41,714 nt of DNA from the NCBI GenBank assembly GCA_016234955.1, contig JACRNN010000045.1, positions 1 to 41,714 of the forward strand. The letters are read 5' to 3'. The position numbers and the translations under genes are program-made. The first letter of the stretch is position 1. Each line of letters starts with the position of its first letter. This DNA is from Deltaproteobacteria bacterium (lineage in GTDB: Bacteria; Desulfobacterota; GWC2-55-46). Shown piece by piece: positions 25,526 through 32,751 of the stretch. The notes under the pieces were generated by a model. The model saw only the letters and a program-made list of their open reading frames with translations. It was not told the origin of the DNA and did no database searches.

Positions 25526-25647
25526 AAAAGATTAAGATGCAAGGGGTCGAGAAAGTGAGGCAGGGCTCCCATTGCGTCTTTACAATTGCAATGGGAAGGC
25601 GTACAAGGATAGTACGCCGCGGATGGGCTTTTTAAGCGGCCTGTTAA
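25523..25647. repeat. Repeat family B, copy 2 (opposite orientation, diverged)
   Basis: It reads CAAAAAG...AAGATGCAAGGGGTCGAGAA...AAGGCGTAC...TAGTACGCCGC...GGGCTTTTTAAGCGGCCTGT, the reverse complement pattern of the copy at 7939-8062. The middle differs: it carries a private hairpin TCCCATTGC/GCAATGGGA. The right end touches the stop of the zinc-ribbon gene. Confidence 0.6.
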
Positions 25648-25826
25648 GCGTGCCCCCCGCCCTTCTCAAGGTTTTCGATCATATCGGTGAACATCGTCCC
25701 CCTTATCGTGGTCTTCTCCCCGCACTGTGGACACTCTATCACGGCGCCGTCCTTGAGGTCCTTCGCCTTTTTGCTGAACTCCTTGTTGCAGACGGGGCAT
25801 GTTATCTTGATAACCAGATCCGCCAT
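25644..25826 (-). CDS. Zinc-ribbon mini-protein
   Basis: The 60-residue protein has two CxxC knuckles (ITCPVCNKEF and IECPQCGEKTTI) spaced as in zinc ribbons, then a short helical tail (FTDMIENLEKGGGHA). Such small zinc ribbons are usually annotated as hypothetical or as FmdB/MJ0042-like; I cannot assign a function. GGAGCG lies about 8 bases before ATG 25826. It is the last gene on the minus strand after the cytochrome cluster, 184 bases away with no gene between, so membership of that operon is uncertain. Confidence 0.75.
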   Translation of the reverse strand: MADLVIKITCPVCNKEFSKKAKDLKDGAVIECPQCGEKTTIRGTMFTDMIENLEKGGGHA

Positions 25827-26010
25827 CTCAATCGCTCCTTACCTGATTTCGTTCCCTTCCCTATCCACGGCCCTTTACGCGAAAAAGCCGCCACATATCT
25901 GTACCACAGAAATAACTTCCGGGCAACCCCGCTCTGAGCGGGCTAATGAACCCTCCGAGGCTTAAAAACCCAGATGGCTTCAGAACGCCAAGGATTATCG
26001 CTCCCATAAA

Positions 26011-27195
26011 CTAATACCCCCTGGCAAGAAGCTCTTTAACCGGGACCTCTCTTCTAAATAACAGATAGCTTGACCCTGACGTATTCTTGAGCGCCTCTTT
26101 GAGTTCCTTTCTCTTCATGGAAGGGTCCCGTCTCTTAACGGCGCTCTCAAAAAAACGGTTATAAAACTCATCAGGGAAGACCCAGACCTCGAAAACGAGC
26201 CGCTCGGCCTTGACAGGGCGCTTGACGCCGTAGTCGAATTCGTGGCTCTTGAACGGCGGGAGCCTGGTGTCGAAAAGTTCCTTTGAAAGGTCCAGGGTTA
26301 CTTTTCTCCCGATTACCGCCTCCTTCAAGGTGCCTTTCAATATCCTTCCCCTCGCGTCAATCAGAAAACCCTTTATTACGACAAGGGGCGTGACGTAAGT
26401 CGGGAAGTAATGGCCCACCCCGGAGTTGGTAATCCTGAGTTTCGCGCCGACGCTGTCATCTCCCACGTTACTTTCCACATCGAAGGTAACCCCGCTTTTG
26501 ACCATATCCGGGTCATGGATGCCTCTGAAAAGATGCCTCCGGCCGGGCATATGGCAGCTCTGACATGCGATATCGCCCTTTCCGTACTCGCTTTCCTTCC
26601 ATTCCATGTAAGTATTTACGAGGAGCTTCCCGTTCAAGTCAAATCCTTCGTCAAGCTGATGGCACGCGGCGCAAAACTCGGCTTTTCCAAAAAATTCGTT
26701 TTGAACCGAAGCGTGATCGGCTTTTACCGTTGCCTTGAGTCCGTCCTGGCCAGGAGAAGCCGGACCGAAGACGCCGCTCCGTCTCACATGGCATACGGCA
26801 CAGCTTACACCCGATAATTTCAGTCTTTCATCAAAAGAGCCGTTGGAAAGATATGCCTTCTCTCCCGGCTCCCGTTCATCAACGATCACTTCATTCTGCA
26901 AAGCAAGGGGCGCATGGCAGTAATAGCAGGAACCGGCTGTTTGCGGGTCGGTCTCCGGGCGTAATTGGGCAAGAAGCCCGGGCCCTACACTCTTACTGTG
27001 AAGCGCCCCTCTCCAGTCCTCGTACTGGTCCCGATGACACTTTACGCATCTCTCCGGGTAGAGGTCTTCCGCGGACCTTGAAGGGCCGGTCTTTACCGGC
27101 CTCAGCCAGTGTTCATGCGCGGCGGCTTCTCCCCCGATGGCGGGCGGAGGAGAAGTCAACGCCAAAAAAATGGTGAAAACGATTAGCTTCAGCAC
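26011..27195 (-). CDS. Pentaheme c-type cytochrome (cytochrome c554-like)
   Basis: The 394-residue exported protein (signal peptide about residues 1-22) has five CxxCH heme motifs at residues 50, 90, 132, 175 and 211 (CVKCH, CYYCH, CAVCH, CAACH, CQSCH). The first, in ERCVKCHRDQYEDWRGALHS, matches the cytochrome c554 family layout. The C-terminal 170 residues carry no heme and look like a beta-rich domain (VGHYFPTYVTPLVVIKGFLI). It should transfer electrons in the periplasm; the partner is unknown. The start is GTG 27195, 13 bases after the stop of the monoheme NPC cytochrome, so the two form an operon. No extra NPC repeats are seen in this protein. Confidence 0.93.
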   Translation of the reverse strand: MLKLIVFTIFLALTSPPPAIGGEAAAHEHWLRPVKTGPSRSAEDLYPERCVKCHRDQYEDWRGALHSKSVGPGLLAQLRPETDPQTAGSCYYCHAPLALQNEVIVDEREPGEKAYLSNGSFDERLKLSGVSCAVCHVRRSGVFGPASPGQDGLKATVKADHASVQNEFFGKAEFCAACHQLDEGFDLNGKLLVNTYMEWKESEYGKGDIACQSCHMPGRRHLFRGIHDPDMVKSGVTFDVESNVGDDSVGAKLRITNSGVGHYFPTYVTPLVVIKGFLIDARGRILKGTLKEAVIGRKVTLDLSKELFDTRLPPFKSHEFDYGVKRPVKAERLVFEVWVFPDEFYNRFFESAVKRRDPSMKRKELKEALKNTSGSSYLLFRREVPVKELLARGY

Positions 27196-27208
27196 CTGAA
27201 CGCCCGCT

Positions 27209-27727
27209 CTACTTCATCTTGCAAGGGTTCTTTGCGCCGCACGGGTTTTTCATGCCGCAGGGATTCACAGGCGTTGCGCTCTCCCTTGAATTAGCCGTTA
27301 TATAAGCGGCAAGGGCGGTCATCTCCTGAGAGTTCCAGGCAAGCGGCTTGCCCTTCATTGGGTTTACCATGCAGAAGTTTATCATTTGGTCCATGGTAAC
27401 TATATCGCCTGTCATGTTGATATGCTTCGGGAAAGGCTCCTTTTTCAGTCCCGCTCCTTTCGGGTGGCAGGTGCCGCAGGCCGTGCCGGATGTCCCGAGC
27501 GCGGTATCACCCCACAACTTCTCACCCATCTCCTTGAGCATGGCAGAGTCCTTTATGGGATTCTTTCTGATCGGGATGCCCTTTGAGGCGCATGGATTAC
27601 CGGCCATGCAGGGGTTTTTGGAGCATGGGTTCTTGTCCCTGGCCGCCGCTCCGTCTACAAAACCCAAGGTTATAAGCATAGGGGCTATCAAAAATATTTT
27701 TAAAAGCTTCACGTAAACTGGCCGCAT
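27209..27727 (-). CDS. Monoheme cytochrome c with NPC repeats at both ends
   Basis: The 172-residue exported protein has a signal peptide (about 1-29). The mature N-terminus carries three Asn-Pro-Cys units (NPCSKNPCMAGNPCASK). Then follows a class I-like cytochrome c with one heme site CGTCHPKG and a likely axial Met in FCMVNPMKGKPLAWN, ending in MTALAAYI. The C-terminal tail has three more units (NPCGMKNPCGAKNPCKMK). The same hexapeptide units make up most of the neighbouring upstream protein, so the two probably share a ligand or bind each other (inference). ATG 27727 has a strong SD (GGAGGAAAT). The pentaheme gene follows after 13 bases. Confidence 0.92.
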   Translation of the reverse strand: MRPVYVKLLKIFLIAPMLITLGFVDGAAARDKNPCSKNPCMAGNPCASKGIPIRKNPIKDSAMLKEMGEKLWGDTALGTSGTACGTCHPKGAGLKKEPFPKHINMTGDIVTMDQMINFCMVNPMKGKPLAWNSQEMTALAAYITANSRESATPVNPCGMKNPCGAKNPCKMK

Positions 27728-27779
27728 ATTTCCTCCGATTGACCGTAATATAAAACCTGATACGGCTTAAGCAACAGCC

Positions 27780-28106
27780 TTACTTAACCGCGCACGGGTT
27801 CTTCGCGGCGCATGGGTTTTTGGCCGCACACGGGTTCTTTGCCGCGCATGGGTTCGCTGTCTTGTTCATTTTCTTGCTCTTTTTCTTACTCTTCTTTGAA
27901 CAAGGGTTCTTTTTGGCGCAGGGGTTCTTGGCCGCGCACGGGTTTTTGACCGAACAAGGGTTCTGGGCGGCACAGGGGTTTTTTATCGAGCATGGATTAC
28001 CTTCTTTTGCCGATTGAACGCCCTGTGCAGGCTCGATGGCAACAGCCATGGATGCAAAGGCAAAAAAGGCTACAACGGCTATCAAAGCGCCTAATTTCTT
28101 TTTCAT
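27780..28106 (-). CDS. Secreted NPC hexapeptide-repeat protein
   Basis: The 108-residue precursor has a signal peptide (MKKKLGALIAVVAFFAFASM...AVA, cut near residue 23). The mature protein is about 85 residues with ten Asn-Pro-Cys units at six-residue spacing (pattern NPC-x-x-K/Q), split by a lysine-rich spacer (KKSKKKSKKMNKTA). There is no CxxCH, so it does not bind heme in the usual way. Regular Cys every six residues with Lys suggests metal binding (for example Cu or Zn), disulfide cross-linking, or a thiol scaffold in the periplasm; none of this is proven. GGAG lies 12 bases before ATG 28106; the frame is open to 28184, but residue 1 here starts the signal peptide. I do not know a named family. 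Confidence 0.88.
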   Translation of the reverse strand: MKKKLGALIAVVAFFAFASMAVAIEPAQGVQSAKEGNPCSIKNPCAAQNPCSVKNPCAAKNPCAKKNPCSKKSKKKSKKMNKTANPCAAKNPCAAKNPCAAKNPCAVK

Positions 28107-28237
28107 TTTGATTGAAATCTCCTTTCGGTTGGAATTAAGGTGCCCGTATTCAACCTCGAAGTGCAACAGAGGGAGAAGCTGCATCGATTCTGCTCTCCCA
28201 AGCGTCGCACTTCATTGTTGAACTGACGGTTGTTTTT

Positions 28238-28396
28238 TCAACAGCACTCAGCTTTTTTCTTGAAGCAACATTCGGCGGCTTTTTTGCCCGAGCCGCAGGA
28301 GCACGATTCATTTCTTCCGCAACATTCGCCGTATTTCTTGCCGGACCCGCAGGGACATGATGTGGCTAGCTTTGTTTTTTTGGTCTGTTCCGCCAT
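28238..28396 (-). CDS. Double SEC-C zinc-binding mini-protein
   Basis: A 52-residue frame with a very strong SD (AGGAGG, 8 bases before ATG 28396). It contains two SEC-C-type motifs in a row: SCPCGSGKKYGECCG and SCSCGSGKKAAECCF, each with the C-x-C-x8-CC pattern, and ends KKKAECC. SEC-C motifs, first seen at the SecA C-terminus, bind zinc and can contact SecB or ribosomes. Stand-alone tandem copies this short are unusual. It lacks a signal peptide, so it is cytoplasmic. It lies between the Crp/Fnr gene and the NPC-repeat gene on the same strand, 131 bases upstream of the latter. Confidence 0.88.
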   Translation of the reverse strand: MAEQTKKTKLATSCPCGSGKKYGECCGRNESCSCGSGKKAAECCFKKKAECC

Positions 28397-28756
28397 GGTC
28401 TTCACCTCCTTCCTGGATTTAATTTTAAAGTCTTTTTTACTTGCAACTATAAGGTTATACCCTGGTATCCTTCGCGCATCAAAGCCGAAAGACCGGGGCG
28501 CGCCATATACTCCCCGGCCATAAATGAAGCCAGAGCTTTTTCACATTCTCCACATCCTGGAGGGCTTTCTCAAAGATGGGCCGGGCCTTTCATCACCGAG
28601 GCGTTCACCCTTTTTCAGGGTGATACATACTACCTTAACCCCTTTTACGGCCCTGCCGGATTCAGGTGACGCCGCTCTTTTGCTTTTCTTCATGGAGGAA
28701 CTATATCAGAAAGATGATAGAAATGATGTAAGGCGGCTTACAAATTGAGAAAAAAA
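28397..28756. other. Gene-free stretch between SEC-C and Crp/Fnr genes
   Basis: About 360 bases. An AT-rich segment at 28405-28455 directly upstream of the SEC-C gene is the likely promoter region, but no clear -35/-10 pair or Fnr box (TTGAT-N4-ATCAA) is seen. A 50-codon minus frame (28541-28693) has no SD and is not recognised. Confidence 0.4.
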
Positions 28757-29428
28757 TCAGGCGAGATGCTTTGAAGACAGGATAAAATATTTCCCATCCA
28801 TCAGTATGTCGCCGCTCCTCTTAAGGTTGTTTAATTCAAGCGTGACCGTCTCTCTCGTGGCCCCTATAAGGCCGGCTATTTCCTTATGCGTCAGCCGAAG
28901 CTCTATCTTGCTGCCGCCATCGACCGGCACCCCGTACTTTTGGACAAGGTCTCTGAAGATGGTAATAAGCCTGGAGCGGGCATCCTTAAAAAGCATATCC
29001 ATGAAACGGCTCTCGACCCTCCTCAACCGAAGCCCTATCCACTTCGTTATGGTAAGAGACAGGTCCGGCATCTTGCCGATAAAATCCTCGAAGTCCTTCC
29101 GTCTAATGGCGCATATGTAGGAGTCTTCCATCGCCGCCGCGCTCGATTCCCTCACCTGCCCTCCGGCCACGGTCAGATCGCCGAACATGTCACCCGGCTC
29201 AAGGATATCGACTGTAAGCTCCTTTCCATCCGGTGAAAATTGCGTTATCCTGACCCTGCCTTCCTTCAGGATATAAAGAGTCTCGGCCTTATCTCCCGGG
29301 TTATAAACAAGGCCTCTTTTCTTAACATGCCTCTCCGTCAGCCTGGACGCTATCTCGCCCTTATCTCTTTCTGAAAGCCCGGAGAAGATTTTATTCGTAT
29401 TCATGTACCAGAGTCTTGTCTTATCCAT
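28757..29428 (-). CDS. Crp/Fnr-family transcription regulator
   Basis: The 223-residue protein has an N-terminal cyclic-nucleotide-binding-type domain (YNPGDKAETLYILKEGRVRI, LEPGDMFGDL) and a C-terminal winged helix (RLTHKEIAGLIGATRETVTL). It lacks the N-terminal cysteines of an FNR iron-sulfur sensor and the canonical cAMP-contacting residues are not obvious, so the signal is unknown. ATG 29428 gives the family-like start MDKTRLWYMN with AAGGG ahead; the frame is open to 29644 but that extension is not family-like. It lies upstream of the SEC-C/NPC/cytochrome genes on the same strand and is the natural candidate for their regulator (inference). Confidence 0.92.
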   Translation of the reverse strand: MDKTRLWYMNTNKIFSGLSERDKGEIASRLTERHVKKRGLVYNPGDKAETLYILKEGRVRITQFSPDGKELTVDILEPGDMFGDLTVAGGQVRESSAAAMEDSYICAIRRKDFEDFIGKMPDLSLTITKWIGLRLRRVESRFMDMLFKDARSRLITIFRDLVQKYGVPVDGGSKIELRLTHKEIAGLIGATRETVTLELNNLKRSGDILMDGKYFILSSKHLA

Positions 29429-29461
29429 TCCAGCCCTTCGCGGGTAGACCAGGCAAGTTTT

Positions 29462-29500
29462 TGAACATGCATAGCGGGCGCCACAGCGTTGAGGCGCTGC
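29462..29500. repeat. Repeat family A, half copy (diverged)
   Basis: TGAACATGCATAGCGGGCGC followed by a GC-rich inverted repeat (CAGCGTTGAGGCGCTG). It matches the start of the copies at 19271 and 31411 in the same orientation. Confidence 0.55.
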
Positions 29501-29543
29501 GGGCCGGCCCCTGGTCCGCCGCCGGATTTTAAAAGAGTCTCCT

Positions 29544-29813
29544 TCACTCCTCCAGGAGCGTGGAAAACGTATTGTGATGCCCTTCCTCTTCCGCGAGGAT
29601 GTCGGTAAAGAGCTTGGAGGTGACCGGGTCCCCCTCCTTTTCACTGAGCGCGATTATCTCCTTGTACAGGGCGATAGCTCCTCCTCGTCCTTCTTGTTTA
29701 TCGCTATCATTTCCTTAGCCTTCTTGCACGTGCCGCCAGATGTACTGGACCGATACCTGTATCTCCCCCGCTATCGCCTCGTTCAGCCTGTCCAGCAGTT
29801 TCCTGCTCGCCAT
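29544..29813 (-). pseudogene. Bacterioferritin-like gene, internally deleted and frameshifted
   Basis: The start reads MASRKLLDRLNEAIAGEIQV, then SVQYIWRHVQ, typical of a bacterioferritin/ferritin-like protein. After HVQ the sequence jumps; frames change at about 29720 and 29680, with the remnants KEMIAINKKDEE and then AIALYKEIIALSEKEGDP and EEEGHHNTFSTLLEE before TGA at 29544. Roughly 50 codons, which include metal-binding Glu/His residues of the four-helix bundle, are missing, and a single-base loss near GAGGAG breaks the last join. It cannot encode a functional iron-storage protein as assembled. SD before ATG 29813 is weak. Confidence 0.8.
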
Positions 29814-29836
29814 GAATTCTACTTTGAGAAAATAAC

Positions 29837-30565
29837 TTATCCCTTCGTCTTTACTTCCGATATCAGCGCGATGAAGCCGTCTATCTTCGCCTTGACCTCG
29901 GGCGATATCTTTTCAAACATCACCCCTATCTTTATCCTGTCCACGTCCTTGCTTATGCTCCTCACCTTCCCCGTAAACCTGAACCTCTCTTCCGTGCCGG
30001 GGAACTGCGCCCGGATATCGAGGTCGGTATCCACACGTATCAGCGCGTTGAGCGCTTCGCCCCTTGCCCCGGAAGCCTTGATAAAGCACTGGCACCCTTC
30101 CCTGCTTATGTCCACTATGACCATATCGAGTATTTCATTATCGAGCATGGCCATCGCCGGCAGGACGCACTCGTGCCTCGAATCGGGCCGCGCCTTGAAC
30201 TCCTCGACCTTCGAGGGATAGGCGAGGAACATCAGCTTGCATGGGTTGGAGACGATATTGAGCACCTCGCTGTTAAAAGAGTAGACCGTGTCCTTGTATT
30301 GGAACTTGACGATGACCGGGCTCCTGGTGACCATCTCGCTCCTGAACGTCCCCATAAGGTCGTTGGGGGATAGTTTGATCAGGAGGAAACGGCCGCCGTC
30401 CATGCCCGCCAGGACGCTCCTTATGCGCAGGTTGAGGTTGACTATCTCGGCTATAAGCTCCGTGCCGAGGGTTATCGGGAGATGGACGGGCGAAGCGGCA
30501 GACCTGTCAACCTGCTGCCTCTCCGTATGTGTTTGAGAAGGCGGATTATTGGATTTGGTCTCCAT
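29837..30565 (-). CDS. YcgR-like PilZ-domain protein
   Basis: The 242-residue cytoplasmic protein has a YcgR-type N-terminal domain (GTELIAEIVNLNLRIRSVLA; GRFLLIKLSP) and a C-terminal PilZ domain with both c-di-GMP contacts: RPDSR (the RxxxR motif) and VDISREGCQC (the D-x-S-x-x-G motif). Such proteins change flagellar motor behaviour or polysaccharide export when c-di-GMP rises. It is a likely receiver for the GGDEF-EAL and HD-GYP proteins encoded earlier in the window. It lies 23 bases upstream of the wrecked bacterioferritin gene. Confidence 0.92.
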   Translation of the reverse strand: METKSNNPPSQTHTERQQVDRSAASPVHLPITLGTELIAEIVNLNLRIRSVLAGMDGGRFLLIKLSPNDLMGTFRSEMVTRSPVIVKFQYKDTVYSFNSEVLNIVSNPCKLMFLAYPSKVEEFKARPDSRHECVLPAMAMLDNEILDMVIVDISREGCQCFIKASGARGEALNALIRVDTDLDIRAQFPGTEERFRFTGKVRSISKDVDRIKIGVMFEKISPEVKAKIDGFIALISEVKTKG

Positions 30566-31034
30566 ATTTCTCTTGTGTTTTTATTTTTGGATCCCTTGCG
30601 TTAACGTACGACAAAAACACGGAGAAGTAAAGTAAAAGAGGCGGGGGACCAAGCCCGCGCGCGCTCTCAAGCCCTCAATTCCAACATAGGAGGTAGAGCG
30701 GTCCGCTGGGCCGGTATTGCCGACATCGGTTATCGGTTATCAGTTAAGGACAAAGACGTATTTTTACCGATAACAGACAACCGATAACCGAGTATGAGAC
30801 GATTAATAATCTCAGGGAGGTTCATTGTAAAAAAACCGTACATCGCTGTAAAGAAACTTTACAATATTTCAGCTCAAAACGGAGTTTATCTTAAAAAAGA
30901 ATAGGTAAAACAGGTGGATATCAAAACACGGGGATAAGGCATGAAAATTGCTATTATCTATACGCAGACAAACAAAAATCTATGAGACATGAGTACAAAA
31001 AGTCGCTTTACGTATTGGGAAAATTGATAATTTT
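30566..31034. other. Gene-free stretch
   Basis: About 470 bases, AT-rich from 30800 on. It holds the inverted repeat at 30726-30791. Two very short frames (14 and 18 codons, from 30941 and 30982) have no support. The AT-rich part from 30830 may hold the promoter of the small gene at 31035, but no clear -35/-10 pair stands out. Confidence 0.4.
30726..30791. repeat. Inverted repeat with 16-bp arms
   Basis: TCGGTTATCGGTTATC on the left pairs with GACAACCGATAACCGA on the right (15 of 16 match) around a 34-base loop; the left arm is itself a tandem of CGGTTAT. It has no T-tract and does not look like a terminator. Confidence 0.6.
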
Positions 31035-31250
31035 ATGAAATGGCTCTGTCACAATTTAAATAGTTTACATGTCTTCTGCAGGCTCCGTTCTTTAGGGTTC
31101 AGCAAGGAGAGGGCGTTAAGGATGTCGACACTCTGGGAGAAGATGATCCACCCCGGCCTCTATAGCATTGCCTTGAAGAACACAGACCCAATGGACCGCC
31201 GGTTCAAGAAAAAGAGCGCCAGTCTAAAAGACAGGATAAAGTCCGCTTAA
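31035..31250 (+). CDS. Small conserved-looking protein, unknown function
   Basis: The 71-residue frame contains NSLHVFCRLRSLGFSKERA and LRMSTLWEKMIHPGLY, which read like a real helical mini-protein, followed by a Lys-rich tail. I recall similar short LHVFCRLR-type proteins in proteobacterial genomes but cannot name a family. No clear SD precedes ATG 31035 (only GGGA about 14 bases upstream), so the start and even the gene are uncertain. It is the only plus-strand candidate between the PilZ and PEP-CTERM genes. Confidence 0.45.
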   Translation: MKWLCHNLNSLHVFCRLRSLGFSKERALRMSTLWEKMIHPGLYSIALKNTDPMDRRFKKKSASLKDRIKSA

Positions 31251-31344
31251 CCGTAACTCCTCCTCTACTAAATATAATCGAAGCTCTCCCATTAGCCATT
31301 AGCCCGGGTCGTTGGGCTCGCGCCTCCATACACTTTCAACCCCC

Positions 31345-31381
31345 AAAAAAAAAGGGGTTGCGGCAAACGCCGCAACCCCCT
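31345..31381 (-). terminator. Terminator of the PEP-CTERM gene
   Basis: On the minus strand GGGGTTGCGGC-GTTT-GCCGCAACCCC is a perfect 11-bp stem followed by nine T. It lies about 95 bases after the PEP-CTERM stop. Confidence 0.88.
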
Positions 31382-31410
31382 GATTTACATGACCGGCCCG
31401 CTTACCATGT

Positions 31411-31461
31411 TGAACATGCATAGCGAGCGCATTCCCCGCGGCTTGCTGTGGGGAGCTTCAA
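31411..31461. repeat. Repeat family A, half copy (reverse orientation)
   Basis: GAACATGCATAGCGAGCGCA, then TTCCCCGCGGCTTGCTGTGG and GGAGCTTCAA, almost identical to the copy at 19271-19320. It lies between the PEP-CTERM stop and its terminator, so it is part of that transcript. Confidence 0.7.
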
Positions 31462-31474
31462 CGGCGGGCGGTGG

Positions 31475-32122
31475 TTATGCCGCCTTTTTACGTCCGGAAA
31501 ACATCTTTTTGAGAACCCCTAAGCCGAACAGACCGCCGCCGAGCAGGAGCAGGGTAGATGGCTCCGGGACCTGGCTGGCTCCGGCGCAGTCCGCGTTGGA
31601 CGTAGAGCCGCCGCTTGCCGTTCCATCGGAAACAAACCCGGAACAGTCGTTCCCGTATCTCACGTGTGCCGCAAATTGAGCGCCTTGACTGTTGGACGTG
31701 AAGGCGGCTGCCCCGCTCAGCACAAATACGATGGAACTCGATATGCCTTGCGTTCCGCCGGGGTCCTTCTCGAATTGAGCAAAAGTGCCGAATCCTGACA
31801 TGTTTTGAGTGCCCTTGTTGCAGCTCCAGCCGGTCGGACAGGTAAGGACCGACGTGGCGCTATTAAATCCGAACATATCTATCCCTATGGCTGTAAGGCT
31901 GTTTGCCGCACCCGGAAGCCACTGTATGGTCAGCGTCGTATTGCCTTGAGCGTCGGCGCCTATTGAGACGTTTATATAATCCCCACTCGAGTTGAGCTCC
32001 GTGACGTTCCAACTCGTCAATGAGACGGCGTACGCATAAGAGCTGAAAAGAAAGAATATACCGAAGAGAAACGCAACAGACATTTTTAAAGAACGTTTTT
32101 GACCCCTCATAGGCGCCTTCAT
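31475..32122 (-). CDS. PEP-CTERM exported protein
   Basis: The 215-residue protein has a signal peptide (VAFLFGIFFLFSSYAYA), a beta-rich Ser/Thr/Gly middle with two Cys pairs (LTCPTGWSCN; YGNDCSGF...NADC), and a classic C-terminal sorting signal: VPEPSTLLLLGGGLFGLG followed by a basic tail (KKMFSGRKKAA). PEP-CTERM proteins are processed by exosortase (EpsH/XrtA) and usually linked to exopolysaccharide or biofilm. No exosortase is in the window. ATG 32122 has AAGGGGG eight bases upstream; the longer frame to 32173 would cover the promoter found there. A sigma-54-type promoter precedes it. Confidence 0.92.
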   Translation of the reverse strand: MKAPMRGQKRSLKMSVAFLFGIFFLFSSYAYAVSLTSWNVTELNSSGDYINVSIGADAQGNTTLTIQWLPGAANSLTAIGIDMFGFNSATSVLTCPTGWSCNKGTQNMSGFGTFAQFEKDPGGTQGISSSIVFVLSGAAAFTSNSQGAQFAAHVRYGNDCSGFVSDGTASGGSTSNADCAGASQVPEPSTLLLLGGGLFGLGVLKKMFSGRKKAA

Positions 32123-32167
32123 CCGCCAAACCCCCTTCTTTAATAGAGCTTCTAAATATAATATTAT

Positions 32168-32183
32168 TTGCAAATATTATGCC
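32168..32183 (-). promoter_or_regulatory. Sigma-54 (-24/-12) promoter of the PEP-CTERM gene
   Basis: On the minus strand the sequence GGCATAATATTTGCA keeps the GG (-24) and GC (-12) dinucleotides at the exact 10-base spacing of the RpoN consensus TGGCAC-N5-TTGCA. It would start transcription near 32158, about 36 bases before ATG 32122, leaving room for the SD. PEP-CTERM genes in several phyla are known to be driven by sigma-54 with the PrsK/PrsR system. The 8-mer GTCTGACA occurs at 32184-32191 and again at 32297-32304 (about 114 bp upstream) and might be an activator site. Confidence 0.65.
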
Positions 32184-32191
32184 GTCTGACA

Positions 32192-32451
32192 ATATAAATA
32201 CAACCCAGTGATTTTACTATGCTTTTAAATATGCCCTTTTAATCGATAATCGTTATATGTAAAAAATATGGACATCTAAAACTTACGCGCCTTATTGTCT
32301 GACAGGTTACGCGATATATTTTTAGCAGGTTTTTCAATACGTTATCAATAAAACCTGTTATTTTCCGCTATATGTTTTTTTACATACGAAGCCGTCCACA
32401 TTGTCAATAAATAATACACCGTGTATCAGGAGTGAAGGCCATCCGCCGGAA
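32192..32451. other. AT-rich gene-free stretch upstream of the PEP-CTERM gene
   Basis: This AT-rich interval between the sigma-54 promoter and the tRNA-Phe terminator holds no open frame worth calling. The only notable motif is the second GTCTGACA at 32297-32304. It is the expected place for an enhancer-binding activator site and DNA bending. Confidence 0.4.
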
Positions 32452-32454
32452 TAA

Positions 32455-32487
32455 TAAAAAGGGTTAGCCAAAATCGGCTAACCCCCT
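32455..32487 (-). terminator. Terminator of tRNA-Phe
   Basis: On the minus strand GGGTTAGCC-GATTTT-GGCTAACCC is followed by TTTTTATTATT, starting about 10 bases after the CCA end of the tRNA. Confidence 0.85.
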
Positions 32488-32495
32488 GATTTACA

Positions 32496-32571
<76 letters not shown>

Positions 32572-32751
32572 CAAGTCTGAATAAGACAAATAAGTTAATT
32601 TAAAGCACGCTTATTGTCAAGAGGTTTTAATGTTTCCTTCGGGTATAATTCCTCGAAGCTTGCTTCGCAAGCTATGAACGTGAATTTCTTCGGATACCCC
32701 GGAGCTTGCTCCGGGGTGGTTCATTCCCTTTCGGGTATTGTCTCATAACCA

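Noticed and set aside
27780..28106. Regular 18-bp tandem units that look array-like
   Set aside because: Not a CRISPR array: the units are contiguous without unique spacers and encode Asn-Pro-Cys hexapeptides in one frame behind a signal peptide.
28541..28693. A 50-codon minus frame (start MKKSKRAASPESGRAV) between Crp/Fnr and SEC-C genes
   Set aside because: No SD (TTCCTCC precedes the ATG) and no recognisable family; could be real but unsupported.
28524..28748. A 74-codon plus frame in the same gap
   Set aside because: No SD, unlike any family, and opposite the local gene direction.
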